Under the pieces are notes generated by a model. The model was not told the DNA's origin and did no database searches. It was given only the letters and a program-made list of their open reading frames with translations. From contig NZ_MTAW01000179.1 of NCBI RefSeq assembly GCF_002154725.1, forward strand, positions 1 through 64,000: 64,000 nt of DNA, in the 5' to 3' direction. The position numbers were made by a program, and so were the translations under genes. This stretch comes from Nostoc sp. 106C (GTDB lineage Bacteria; Cyanobacteriota; Cyanobacteriia; Cyanobacteriales; Nostocaceae). This document shows, in pieces, positions 48,061 through 56,600 of the stretch (its first letter is position 1; each line of letters begins with the position of its first letter).

Positions 48061-48082
48061 GGGGTGTATCAGGAGGTGAAGG

Positions 48083-49312
48083 ATGGAGATAGGAACCGCA
48101 GAGGCGCAGAGAGAATTAGTTGCATATCTTCGTTCTCCAGAGGCGATTCGGGAACGATGTGGGCAATTGTTTTCGTGGGTATGTGAGGGGAAGTCAGATA
48201 ATTTTGTTTGTGATTTGATGCAGTTGGGAAGGGTTGCGGATTATGTAATTGAGGTGATGCGGGAGGAATACCCAAATCTAGATATTCCGTTTCATAGTCG
48301 GTGGCGACATTTTGAAGTTGAGGGTGTGGGGCGATTAGCTAAGTTGGATAATCTGTTGCTGGGATTATCGCCTGTAGAGAAGGCGGCGGCTAAGTTTGAT
48401 TTGGCGATTGTGAGTGTGTTGTTGGATGCGGGTGCAGGAGATAGGTGGCATTATAACGAGCAAGAAACTGGCTTGAGATTGGGGCGTTCTGAAGGTTTGG
48501 CTGTAGCTAGTTTCCAAATGTTTTGTCAAGGTAATTTTGCTAGTGAGGGTTTACCGCAGGTTAATGCTTTGCGGTTGCAAGAATTAACTGAGGCAGAATT
48601 AGCAACTGGATTCCAGGTAAGTTCTGAAAATCCTTTGGTGGGAATTGCGGGAAGGTTGAATTTATTACAAAAGTTAGGTCAAGTTTTATTGGCTTCACCC
48701 CATATCTTTGGAGATAAAAATCCTCGTCCGGGGAATTTAGTTCATTATCTGTTGGGTAAGTCAGAGAATGGTGAGTTAGCAGCTACAACTGTGTTAAGTG
48801 CAGTGCTAGAAGGGCTGAGTGATATCTGGCCGGGAAGATTAGAGGTAGCTGGGGTAAATTTGGGCGATGTATGGCAACATCCAGCTATTGGCGATGATGG
48901 TTTAGTACCTTTTCATAAGCTGTCTCAGTGGTTGACATACTCTTTATTAGAACCACTACAAGAACTTGGGTTAAAAATTACTGGTCTAAATCAACTCACT
49001 GGATTACCAGAATATCGCAATGGGGGCTTATGTCTTGATTTGGGGCTTATCAGTGTTAAAAACCCAGATATTTTCAGTTCATCTCACTCAGTGGCATCGG
49101 CAGTTATAGTTGAATGGCGGGCTTTGACCGTGATTCTTTTAGATAGAATCGCTGCTACAGTGCGTGAAAAGTTGAGTATGAGTACTGAGGAACTACCATT
49201 AGTAAAAATCCTCCAAGGGGGAACTTGGACTGCTGGACGCAAAATTGCGGCTGAACTCAGAACAGGTGGGATACCCCCCATACAATTAGAAAGTGATGGT
49301 ACGGTATTCTGA
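48083..49312 (+). CDS. DUF1688 protein, URC4 homologue
   Basis: A 409-residue soluble protein of DUF1688, whose yeast member URC4 is needed for growth on uracil as nitrogen source. Family features are SPEAIRERCGQLF near the N-terminus, HSRWRHFEVEGVGRL, AIVSVLLDAGAGDRWHY and EGLAVASFQMFCQG. The chemistry is not settled; a role in opening or processing the ribosylated pyrimidine is proposed. AGGAGG lies 6 bases before the ATG. It stands between the URC1-like and upp genes on the same strand. Confidence 0.85.
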   Translation: MEIGTAEAQRELVAYLRSPEAIRERCGQLFSWVCEGKSDNFVCDLMQLGRVADYVIEVMREEYPNLDIPFHSRWRHFEVEGVGRLAKLDNLLLGLSPVEKAAAKFDLAIVSVLLDAGAGDRWHYNEQETGLRLGRSEGLAVASFQMFCQGNFASEGLPQVNALRLQELTEAELATGFQVSSENPLVGIAGRLNLLQKLGQVLLASPHIFGDKNPRPGNLVHYLLGKSENGELAATTVLSAVLEGLSDIWPGRLEVAGVNLGDVWQHPAIGDDGLVPFHKLSQWLTYSLLEPLQELGLKITGLNQLTGLPEYRNGGLCLDLGLISVKNPDIFSSSHSVASAVIVEWRALTVILLDRIAATVREKLSMSTEELPLVKILQGGTWTAGRKIAAELRTGGIPPIQLESDGTVF

Positions 49313-49408
49313 ATTGGGGAGATTAGGGAGATAAGGGAGTGTGGGGAGAAATGAGGCAAGGAAGGAAGACAAATAACCTATTGCCTAATGACTATTGCCT
49401 TCTTGCCA

Positions 49409-49443
49409 ACTGACAACTGACAACTAACAACTGACTAATGACT
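49409..49443. repeat. 7-bp repeats running into the upp start codon
   Basis: Heptamers ACTGACA, ACTGACA, ACTAACA, ACTGACT and AATGACT follow one another, and the last unit supplies the upp ATG. There is no Shine-Dalgarno sequence between the array and the gene. Confidence 0.8.
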
Positions 49444-50085
49444 ATTGACCAAAAAAATCAAGTAACACTTATTGAACATCCCTTAATTCAGCACAAATTA
49501 ACGTTGATGCGGCGGGCGGAAACTAGTACAACGAAATTTCGTAATCTTGTTAAAGAAATTAGTTTGTTGTTGGCTTATGAAGTAACGCGAGATTTACCGC
49601 TGAAATACGAAGAGATTAAAACACCACTCGCACCAATGAATGCGCCTGTTTTGGCCCCTGATAAAAAGCTGGTGTTAGTTTCGATTATGCGGGCGGGACA
49701 GGGAATTTTAGATGGGATGCTGGAGTTGATCCCATCAGCAAGGGTGGGACACGTTGGTTTATATCGCGATCCAAAAACTTTAATTGCTGTGGAGTATTAT
49801 TTTAAGGTTCCCTATGATGTCGAGCAGCGAGACATGATCGTTGTCGATCCGATGCTAGCCACGGGAAATTCTGCGGTGGCGGCGGTGGAACGGTTGAAAT
49901 CAACTAATCCTTTGTCGATTAAGTTTGTCTGCCTACTCGCTGCGCCAGAAGGTATTCAGCATTTCTGTGAGGTGCATCCCGATGTACCTTTGTACACAGC
50001 CGCAATTGATGACCATTTGGATGAACACGGCTATATTATTCCTGGATTAGGCGATGCAGGTGATCGCTTGTTTGGCACAAGATAA
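49438..50085 (+). CDS. upp: Uracil phosphoribosyltransferase
   Basis: A 215-residue enzyme that makes UMP from uracil and PRPP. The PRPP loop is [29 protein letters not shown] near the start, [15 protein letters not shown] and [21 protein letters not shown] complete the signature. Length is normal for the bacterial enzyme. In the URC pathway uracil is first ribosylated by this enzyme, so it can serve salvage and breakdown. It is convergent with a nucleoside-type ABC permease gene with only 5 bases between them. The start lies in a 7-bp repeat array and lacks a ribosome site. Confidence 0.95.
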   Translation: MTIDQKNQVTLIEHPLIQHKLTLMRRAETSTTKFRNLVKEISLLLAYEVTRDLPLKYEEIKTPLAPMNAPVLAPDKKLVLVSIMRAGQGILDGMLELIPSARVGHVGLYRDPKTLIAVEYYFKVPYDVEQRDMIVVDPMLATGNSAVAAVERLKSTNPLSIKFVCLLAAPEGIQHFCEVHPDVPLYTAAIDDHLDEHGYIIPGLGDAGDRLFGTR

Positions 50086-50090
50086 TAAAA

Positions 50091-51029
50091 TTAGTCTGAG
50101 TGGCGATTTTCTCCAAAGTAGGGAGTGCCTAAAGCTTTAGGTGGTGTAGATTTCCCGGCTAAGCCGACTAATGCCAATAAAGCGATCGCATAAGGTAGCA
50201 TCACTAAAAATTGGTAAGGGATATTTGCCCCTAATGCCTGAATTCGCAGTTGTAAAGCTTCCGTAGCCCCAAACAGCAAACAAGCCAAAGCACTACCTAT
50301 AGGATGCCATCTGCCAAAAATTAAAGCTGCGATCGCAATAAATCCTTTACCTGCACTCATCCCCTCAGCAAAAAATCTCACCTGTATCAAACATAAATAA
50401 CCACCGCCTAAACTCGCAAGACAACCACTAACTATCACAGCGATATAACGTACAAATTGTACTGAGATTCCAGCCGTATCAGCAGCTTTAGGAGATTCTC
50501 CCACAGCGCGCAATGTTAATCCAAAGCTGGTTTGAAATAAAATATATGTAGTAAAAATAACTAATATAAATAGTAAATATACTAAAATATCTTGCTGAAA
50601 TAGTAGCGGTCCAAGTAGGGGAATATTAGCTAAACCAGGAATAATAATTGCCCCAATTCCAGGTAATTGCTGTGTACTATTACCGCTAAATACTAGCCTT
50701 GCCACAAATGATGTTAACCCAGCAGCTACAAGATTAATTGCTAGCCCTGACACTAATTGGTCAACACGCAAAGTTACACATAAAAAAGCATGGAGTAATC
50801 CTACCAATCCCCCAGCAATCAAAGCTGCGAAGATACCCAGCCAAGGATTACCAGTGTGAAAGGTGGTAGCAGCACTCGTAAAAGCACCAGTGAGCAACAT
50901 ACCTTCTAGAGCAATATTAAGTACCCCTGACCGTTCCGAGTACAATCCACCTAGGGCAGCAAATCCTAAGGGTACGGCTAGACGTAAAGTAGCCACCAGG
51001 TAATCAGAGAAGAAATTGAGATTATTCAT
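50091..51029 (-). CDS. Nucleoside-type ABC permease (NupQ/YufQ-like)
   Basis: A 312-residue permease of the BPD_transp_2 family with about nine helices. GLYSERSGVLNIALEGMLLTGAF near the N-terminus and FRAVGESPKAADTAGISVQFVRY-like text (TLRAVGESPKAADTAG) are diagnostic for the basic-membrane-protein nucleoside importers. It pairs with the permease upstream at 51,157-52,215. No ATPase or BMP-type binding protein gene lies in the window, so those must be elsewhere. Its place beside upp and URC genes suggests uptake of pyrimidine nucleosides or bases. Confidence 0.88.
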   Translation of the reverse strand: MNNLNFFSDYLVATLRLAVPLGFAALGGLYSERSGVLNIALEGMLLTGAFTSAATTFHTGNPWLGIFAALIAGGLVGLLHAFLCVTLRVDQLVSGLAINLVAAGLTSFVARLVFSGNSTQQLPGIGAIIIPGLANIPLLGPLLFQQDILVYLLFILVIFTTYILFQTSFGLTLRAVGESPKAADTAGISVQFVRYIAVIVSGCLASLGGGYLCLIQVRFFAEGMSAGKGFIAIAALIFGRWHPIGSALACLLFGATEALQLRIQALGANIPYQFLVMLPYAIALLALVGLAGKSTPPKALGTPYFGENRHSD

Positions 51030-51034
51030 AAAGC

Positions 51035-51180
51035 TATTTTTAAACGCAGAGGAGCGCAGAGGAAAGCGCAGAGTTTCGCAAAGTTTTCTCCGTGTTACTC
51101 TGTCTTGAAAAGTTTCCTACGCCGGGAAACCCGGCTTCGAGGAACTTTTCGCTGCGTTAAACCTCCGCGTCTCTTTGCGT
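51035..51180. repeat. Dispersed CGCAGAG/CGCAAAG repeat between permease genes
   Basis: AACGCAGAGGAGCGCAGAGG and later CCTCCGCGTCTCTTTGCG are the two arms of a degenerate inverted repeat around CTACGCCGGGAAACCCGGC. It reaches into the 3' end of the upstream permease, where it encodes the tail KTQRDAEV. Confidence 0.65.
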
Positions 51181-52215
51181 TTTTACTCTTATCTCCCTTT
51201 CCACCGCCAGACTGATAGCAATAAACAACACCGTTAACCCTTGAATGGCGTAAACCACAGTTACTGGAACACCTGCACTACGCTGCATCACATTCGCACC
51301 ACTGCGAAGCGCCGCAAAAAATAAAGAAGTTAGCACTACACCGACAACACTACCACGGCTTAAAAAAGCGATCGCAATCGCATCAAACCCATAACCGCTC
51401 GAAACTTGTTCAAATAGTCGATATTTCAACCCCATCACCTCACAACTCCCAGCTAACCCCGCTAAACCTCCCGCTAACGCCATCACCAGCATAATGGTAC
51501 GTTCCACAGACATGTGGGCATAACGAGCGGCGATGGGGTTAAATCCCACTGCCGTAATTTGGTAGCCTAGAGGCGATCGCACTAACAATACCCATAAAAT
51601 TCCTGCGGCAGTTAATCCGAATAAAATCCCAGCATGGGCGAGGCTCTGCGGTAAAATAATTGGTAATCGGGCAGATTTGGCAATTAATGGCGAATAAGGG
51701 CTAGGTGCACCAGGTGCCATCAGTGGATTTTGTACGAGGTAGCTAACTAGATTCACTGCGATATAGTTGAGCAACAACGTCGTAATTACCTCATTCACTC
51801 CGCGCATTGCTTTAAGATAACCAGGAATCCAACCCCAAACTGCACCAAAAAGAAATCCTGCCAAAAGTGCTAAGGGGACATGAATCACAGCAGGTAAGCC
51901 TTGCACGTATAACCCAATTAAAGTACTTCCCAACGCACCCAGATAAATTTGTCCTTCCCCACCGATATTAAATTGCCCAGCCCGCAAAGCTACTAACACG
52001 CCTAAACTGGTGAACAATAGCGGTGTCATTTTGGTGAGGGTGTTACCAAATCCAAAGTAGGTAGAAAGAGATTCTTGAAATAAAGCGCTGTATGCGGTGA
52101 CGGGATTTGCCCCAGCAAGTAGGATGAGGATAGCACCAACAATCAGGGCACAGGCGATCGCAATTAGCGGTGATAGGATTGGTAGCAGGAATTTAGTGCG
52201 ATTAGTTGCGATCAT
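51157..52215 (-). CDS. Nucleoside-type ABC permease (NupP/YufP-like)
   Basis: A 352-residue permease, first of the pair. ITTLLLNYIAVNLVSYLVQNPLM, GFNPIAARYAHMS and LRAGQFNIGGEGQIYLGALGSTLIG mark the NupP class of nucleoside importers. About nine membrane helices are visible. The last ten residues come from a dispersed repeat and probably extend the original C-terminus. The 127-bp gap before the partner permease is filled by that repeat, which is unusual because such genes normally overlap. Confidence 0.88.
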   Translation of the reverse strand: MIATNRTKFLLPILSPLIAIACALIVGAILILLAGANPVTAYSALFQESLSTYFGFGNTLTKMTPLLFTSLGVLVALRAGQFNIGGEGQIYLGALGSTLIGLYVQGLPAVIHVPLALLAGFLFGAVWGWIPGYLKAMRGVNEVITTLLLNYIAVNLVSYLVQNPLMAPGAPSPYSPLIAKSARLPIILPQSLAHAGILFGLTAAGILWVLLVRSPLGYQITAVGFNPIAARYAHMSVERTIMLVMALAGGLAGLAGSCEVMGLKYRLFEQVSSGYGFDAIAIAFLSRGSVVGVVLTSLFFAALRSGANVMQRSAGVPVTVVYAIQGLTVLFIAISLAVEREIRVKTQRDAEV

Positions 52216-52218
52216 TAG

Positions 52219-52500
52219 ATGTGGAGGTATGATTTCCTATGCAGTTCAATTAACTCCTCAAAGCTGAATCAAATTGAACAATCCATCAGATATCTATCAC
52301 GTGAAGAACAGTTATGGTTAGTTGAGCGAATTATCCACAAGATGAGAGTCAGATCTTTAAATGATACTTCAAACATTACAACAGAGAGTCTTGAACAACA
52401 ACTAGCAAATATGGCGAACGATCCAGCAATTCAAGCAAAACTAATAGGTATTAACCAAGAATTTGCTATTACGGAAATGGATGCTTTGATTGAGAAATGA
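52219..52500 (+). CDS. Antitoxin of a MazF-type module, N-terminus probably frameshifted
   Basis: The conserved part LNQIEQSIRYLSREEQLWLVERIIHKMR is common in cyanobacterial antitoxins. In the open frame it is preceded by an odd MWRYDFLCSSINSSK. A neighbouring frame starts at 52,229 and reads MISYAVQLTPQS, then stops at 52,265; joining this to LNQIEQ needs one inserted base, so a single-base deletion near 52,264 is likely. The stop overlaps the start of the mazF homologue by 4 bases. Confidence 0.6.
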   Translation: MWRYDFLCSSINSSKLNQIEQSIRYLSREEQLWLVERIIHKMRVRSLNDTSNITTESLEQQLANMANDPAIQAKLIGINQEFAITEMDALIEK

Positions 52501-53197
52501 CTATCCAACGTGGAGAGATTTACTTTGTTAACCTCAATCCAGTTCAAGGTAAAGAACAGGCGGGAGAATGTCCTGTACTTATACTTTCAATTGATGCGAT
52601 TAACCGTCTTCCCTTAGTTGCTACTGTAGTTGTTGGTACTAAAGGCTCTAATGTTCCTCGTGATTATCCAACAATGGTTAGACTCCCTTCATCAGAGAGT
52701 GGTTTACCTTTAGAAACTGTATTTTTGTGTTTTCAAATTCGTTCTCTTGACCCAAAGCGATTTCCAGAAAATCCAGCAGGTAATACCATTTCGCCTTAAT
52801 AATGATACAAATACGCGCTTCAGGGTTTAGCATTGCTCATTGGTGTCAACTTAAGCTCAACGCTTATCCCACATACGTTTTACCCCACCCCTTAATCCCC
52901 TCCCCCGAAGTTTGCTCAACGGGGGGGAACCCCCGCACGCAACTTCTCTCCGCAGGCGGGGAGGGGAAGTTTTGGCTTTAGACAAAACTGGGGTGGGGTG
53001 ACGAGGATCGTAATGGTAGGTGAGTGAATACAAAATCACCTTATAACAAGGGTTTCACGTTAAGTTGACACGTATGAGCATTGCTAAACCCCTACGAAAA
53101 ATTTATGTGTATCAGGATTTTCGTGAATTGGTATAAGTTATCTGAACAGACAATGCTATTGGTTGAAGCAAGGACTCGCTACTGTTTAGGTTTATGA
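52497..53197 (+). pseudogene. MazF/PemK-type toxin split by a 350-bp element
   Basis: The first 97 or so codons are normal: RGEIYFVNLNPVQGKEQAGE, CPVLILS, VVVGTKGSNVPRDYP, RSLDPKRFPENPAG. The frame then enters the insertion and stops at 52,799. After the element, from 53,135, the sequence reads KLSEQTMLLVEARTRYCLGL and a stop, the exact C-terminus expected of this family. Removing 52,784-53,136 (element plus one TAA copy) rejoins PAG and KLSEQ in frame. The split protein lacks its last helix and is probably inactive. Confidence 0.88.
52784..53133. mobile_element. 350-bp MITE-like element in mazF, TAA target duplication
   Basis: Ends are TACCATTTC on the left and, inverted, TACCAATTC on the right. 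Inverted homology continues inward: TGATACAAATA versus TGATACACATA, and a 32-nt block (52,823-52,854 against 53,061-53,092, GGGTTTAGCA...CAACTTAA) with 29 matches. TAA flanks both sides (52,781-52,783 and 53,134-53,136). The 3-bp TNA duplication fits the IS1031 group of IS5. There is no transposase gene inside. Confidence 0.85.
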
Positions 53198-53213
53198 AAT
53201 ATCATTTTTAGTT

Positions 53214-53607
53214 TTAACTTTTGTTCTGACGATTCTGCTGATTTTGAACTGCTGGAATCTCATCAGCAGTGAAAGTCACAACCTTGCTATCTTTCATAAT
53301 CCGATCGCTCATTGCCATCACTTCATAATAAATTGTGGCACTGCGATCGCATCCTACTCATAATCCAATATGGTTCAGTTAAGGTGATAAGAGTTCTCAT
53401 CTGTCGAACAAAAACCAAGATTTGGGGGATTATCCCCCAAACCCCCGATTGGGGGACGGTTGCGTCCCCCAAGCCCCCTCCAAAATAATTGTTCGGTTTT
53501 TTGTTTAGTAATTATTTGTGAACTTTGTTGTCAATGAATTTTCTTAACTGAACTGTATTGACTCATAATCGAGAATAGAAGGCTGCTGTGGTGTTGTAGA
53601 GATTCAT
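53214..53607 (-). pseudogene. Possible small gene remnant after the RND pump
   Basis: An ATG at 53,607 overlaps the RND pump stop (ATGA) and reads MNLYNTTAAFYSRL. The reading is broken by the element at 53,366-53,560. Beyond it, in the same frame once the element and one 10-bp copy are removed, DRSATIYYEVMAMSDRIMKD and VVTFTADEIPAVQ lead to a stop at 53,214. A TGA within the target sequence also breaks the frame. I do not recognise the protein; it may be a lost third gene of the efflux operon. Confidence 0.4.
53366..53560. mobile_element. 195-bp MITE-like element with 10-bp target duplication
   Basis: Terminal inverted repeats CAATATGGTTCAGTTAAG (53,366-53,383) and CTTAACTGAACTGTATTG (53,543-53,560) match at 16 of 18 positions. 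ACTCATAATC flanks both sides (53,356-53,365 and 53,561-53,570). The interior holds strong hairpins of GGGGG/CCCCC. Duplications of 10-13 bp are known for the IS4 family, so it is probably mobilised by such a transposase. Confidence 0.85.
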
Positions 53608-56600
53608 GATACTTCTGCTTTTTCCTTGCGCTGTCTGACTCTTTTCTTCTGTTTACTATTGCGGTGCGTTATCCGCTTACGTAAAGATTCCATGTAGGTG
53701 TAGAAAACAGGGGTAATATAAAGCGTTAGTAGTTGAGAGAACAATAACCCACCTACAACAGCTAAACCTAAAGGACGACGAGATTCTGCACCTGCACCTA
53801 AACCGAGTGCGATCGGTAAAGTACCCATCAATGCTGCCATTGTGGTCATCATAATCGGACGGAACCGCACTACACAAGCTTCATATATGGCATCAAACGG
53901 CGTTTTTCCCCGATTTTGTTGGGCATCCATTGCAAAGTCAATCATCATAATGCCGTTTTTCTTGACGATACCAACTAGCATAATAATGCCGACAAAAGCG
54001 TAGATATTTAAGTCAACACCAAACAGCATCAAAGTGAGCAAGGCACCAAACCCCGCAGAAGGTAAACTAGAAAGAATTGTGATTGGGTGAATAAAATCTT
54101 CGTAGAGAATCCCCAATATAATGTAAATTATCAAAATCGCAATTATCAGCAAAATTCCTAAGCTGGAAAGCGAAGATTGAAACACCTGTGCTGTACCTTG
54201 GAAGCTGGTACTAATGGTTGCGGGTAAAGTTTCACGAGCCAGTTTTTCAATGGTTCCGGTAACGCTACCTAGAGATACTCCAGGTTTGAGGTTAAAGGAA
54301 ATAGTAACAGCAGCAAGTTGCCCAGCATGGTTAATTGTTAATGGTCCGACGCCTTTAGTCAGAGTTGCAACTGCATTTAAGGGAACTTCTTGACCATTAG
54401 TAGAGCGAACTGTTAATAGGTCAAGGTCATTGGGGCTTAGTTGATACTGTGGGTCTACTCCCATAATTACTTGATACTGACCATCAGACGCATAGATAGT
54501 AGAAACCTGACGCGTACCATAAGCGTTATTTAACGTGGTTTCTATTTGATTCGCTGTCAATCCAAAGGTTGAAGCTTGTTCGCGGTTAACTTGGACGTTA
54601 ATTTGGGGATTTTTTATTTGCAAGTCGCTGTTAACATCTTGCAGTTCCGACATTTGGCGCATTTTCGTTTCTAAAGCTGGCGCGTATTGATACAATTCTT
54701 GTAAATTTGGGCTAGAGAGTCCAAATTGATACAGCGCTTTTGTTTGTTGTCCACCCAGGCGGATAGATGGCGGGTTTTGCACAAATGCTCGAATTCCCGG
54801 TATACCAGTTAGTTTAGGTCGTAGTTCATCCGCTACTGCGTCAGCATTTTTATGTCGTTGAGAATGGGGTTTTAATTTAACAAAGATACGCCCTGAGTTA
54901 GATGTAGCATTGGCTCCACCTGCACCAACGCTGGAGTTAATCGCTTCCACATTGGGGTTGCGACGCACAATGTTTGCTACCACTTGTTGATGCTTTACCA
55001 TTTCAGCAAAGGAAATATCTTGAGCTGCTTCTGTGCTAACGCTTAGCTGTCCGGTATCATCATTGGGAATGAATCCTTTAGGAACGACAACAAACAAATA
55101 TATTGTTGCAACTAAAATCACTCCCGAAAGAATCATTGTCGTGCGGTGATATTTCATTGATAGCTTTAGAGTTGCTTCGTAACCCCGCAGCATCGTATCA
55201 AATACCCATTCCGAAGCATTATAAAGACGACGTTTCCAATTTTTAGCTTTCTTTTCTTTGGTTTTATTTATTTGATGTCCATTACCATTGTTGGATATAT
55301 CATAGCCATTGCTTGTATTTAAATTTTCATCGTGAGATATATCATGACCATTGCTTGTATTTAAATATCCATCATTAGATATGGCATGACCATTATCTGT
55401 ATGAAGATGTCCATTACCATCATTCGATATTTCATAACCCTTGTCTGCATGAAGATGTCCATTACCACCGTTGGATATAGCATGACCATTGCTTGCATTA
55501 AGATGTCCATTATCTGAATGTTGATGCTCACCTTCATGCTTAAGAAAACGACTACAAAGCATCGGTGTGAGGGTGAGGGAAATAAATCCAGACACTAAAA
55601 TTGACACGCTAATAGTGACTGCAAACTCACTGAATAGCCTTCCCAAAATGCCACCCATGAACATAATGGGAATGAATACAGCTACCAAAGAAATCGTCAT
55701 TGATAAAATTGTAAAACCAATTTCTTTGGAACCGTTGAGAGCAGCTTGCATTCGATTTTCGCCCATTTCCATGTGACGCACAATATTTTCTAGCATCACC
55801 ACGGCGTCGTCTACCACAAAGCCAACGGCTAGAGTAAGTGCCATCAATGAAAGGTTATCCAGAGAGTAACCAAGTAATAGCATTACCCCAAAGGTTGCTA
55901 CTAGTGATAAAGGTACAGCCAAGCTGGGAATGATAGTAGCTGAGATATTCCGTAAAAACAGAAAAATTACCAAAATTACCAAGCAAATCGTCAGGAACAA
56001 GGTAAATTTGACATCGTTGACTGACTCGCGAATAGATTGGGATCGATCATAAAGAATTTCCATATCTACCGCTGCGGGAATTTGTTCCCGGAAGCTAGGC
56101 AAAATTTTCTTGATCCCGTCTACAACTGCTACAGTATTACTCCCTGGCTGTCGTTGAATTGCTAAGACAATTGCTCGCTTCCCATTGAACCAACTTGCTA
56201 CTTTGTCGTTTTCTACGCTATCAAATACCTTACCCAATTCTCTCAACTGAATTGGTGCGCTGTTACGGTAAGCAACTACTAAAGAACTATAAGCTTCGGC
56301 ATTACTTAATTGTCCGTTTGACTCAATAGTATAGTTTTGGTTTTGTCCATAAAGGTTACCAGTAGGTAAATTAGAATTTCCTTTAGAAACGGCATCTGCT
56401 ACTTCGTCAATCCCCAAACCCTTAGAACTTAATGATTGTGGGTCTAGGTAAATGCGAACAGCATACTTTTGCGAACCGTAAACCTGTACCTGCGCTACAC
56501 CATCAACCATTGAAAGGCGCTGTGCTAAGATTGTTTCCCCATATTTATCCACTTCTGACAATGGCAGTGCTGTCGAGTTTAAAGCTACATACAGAATAGG

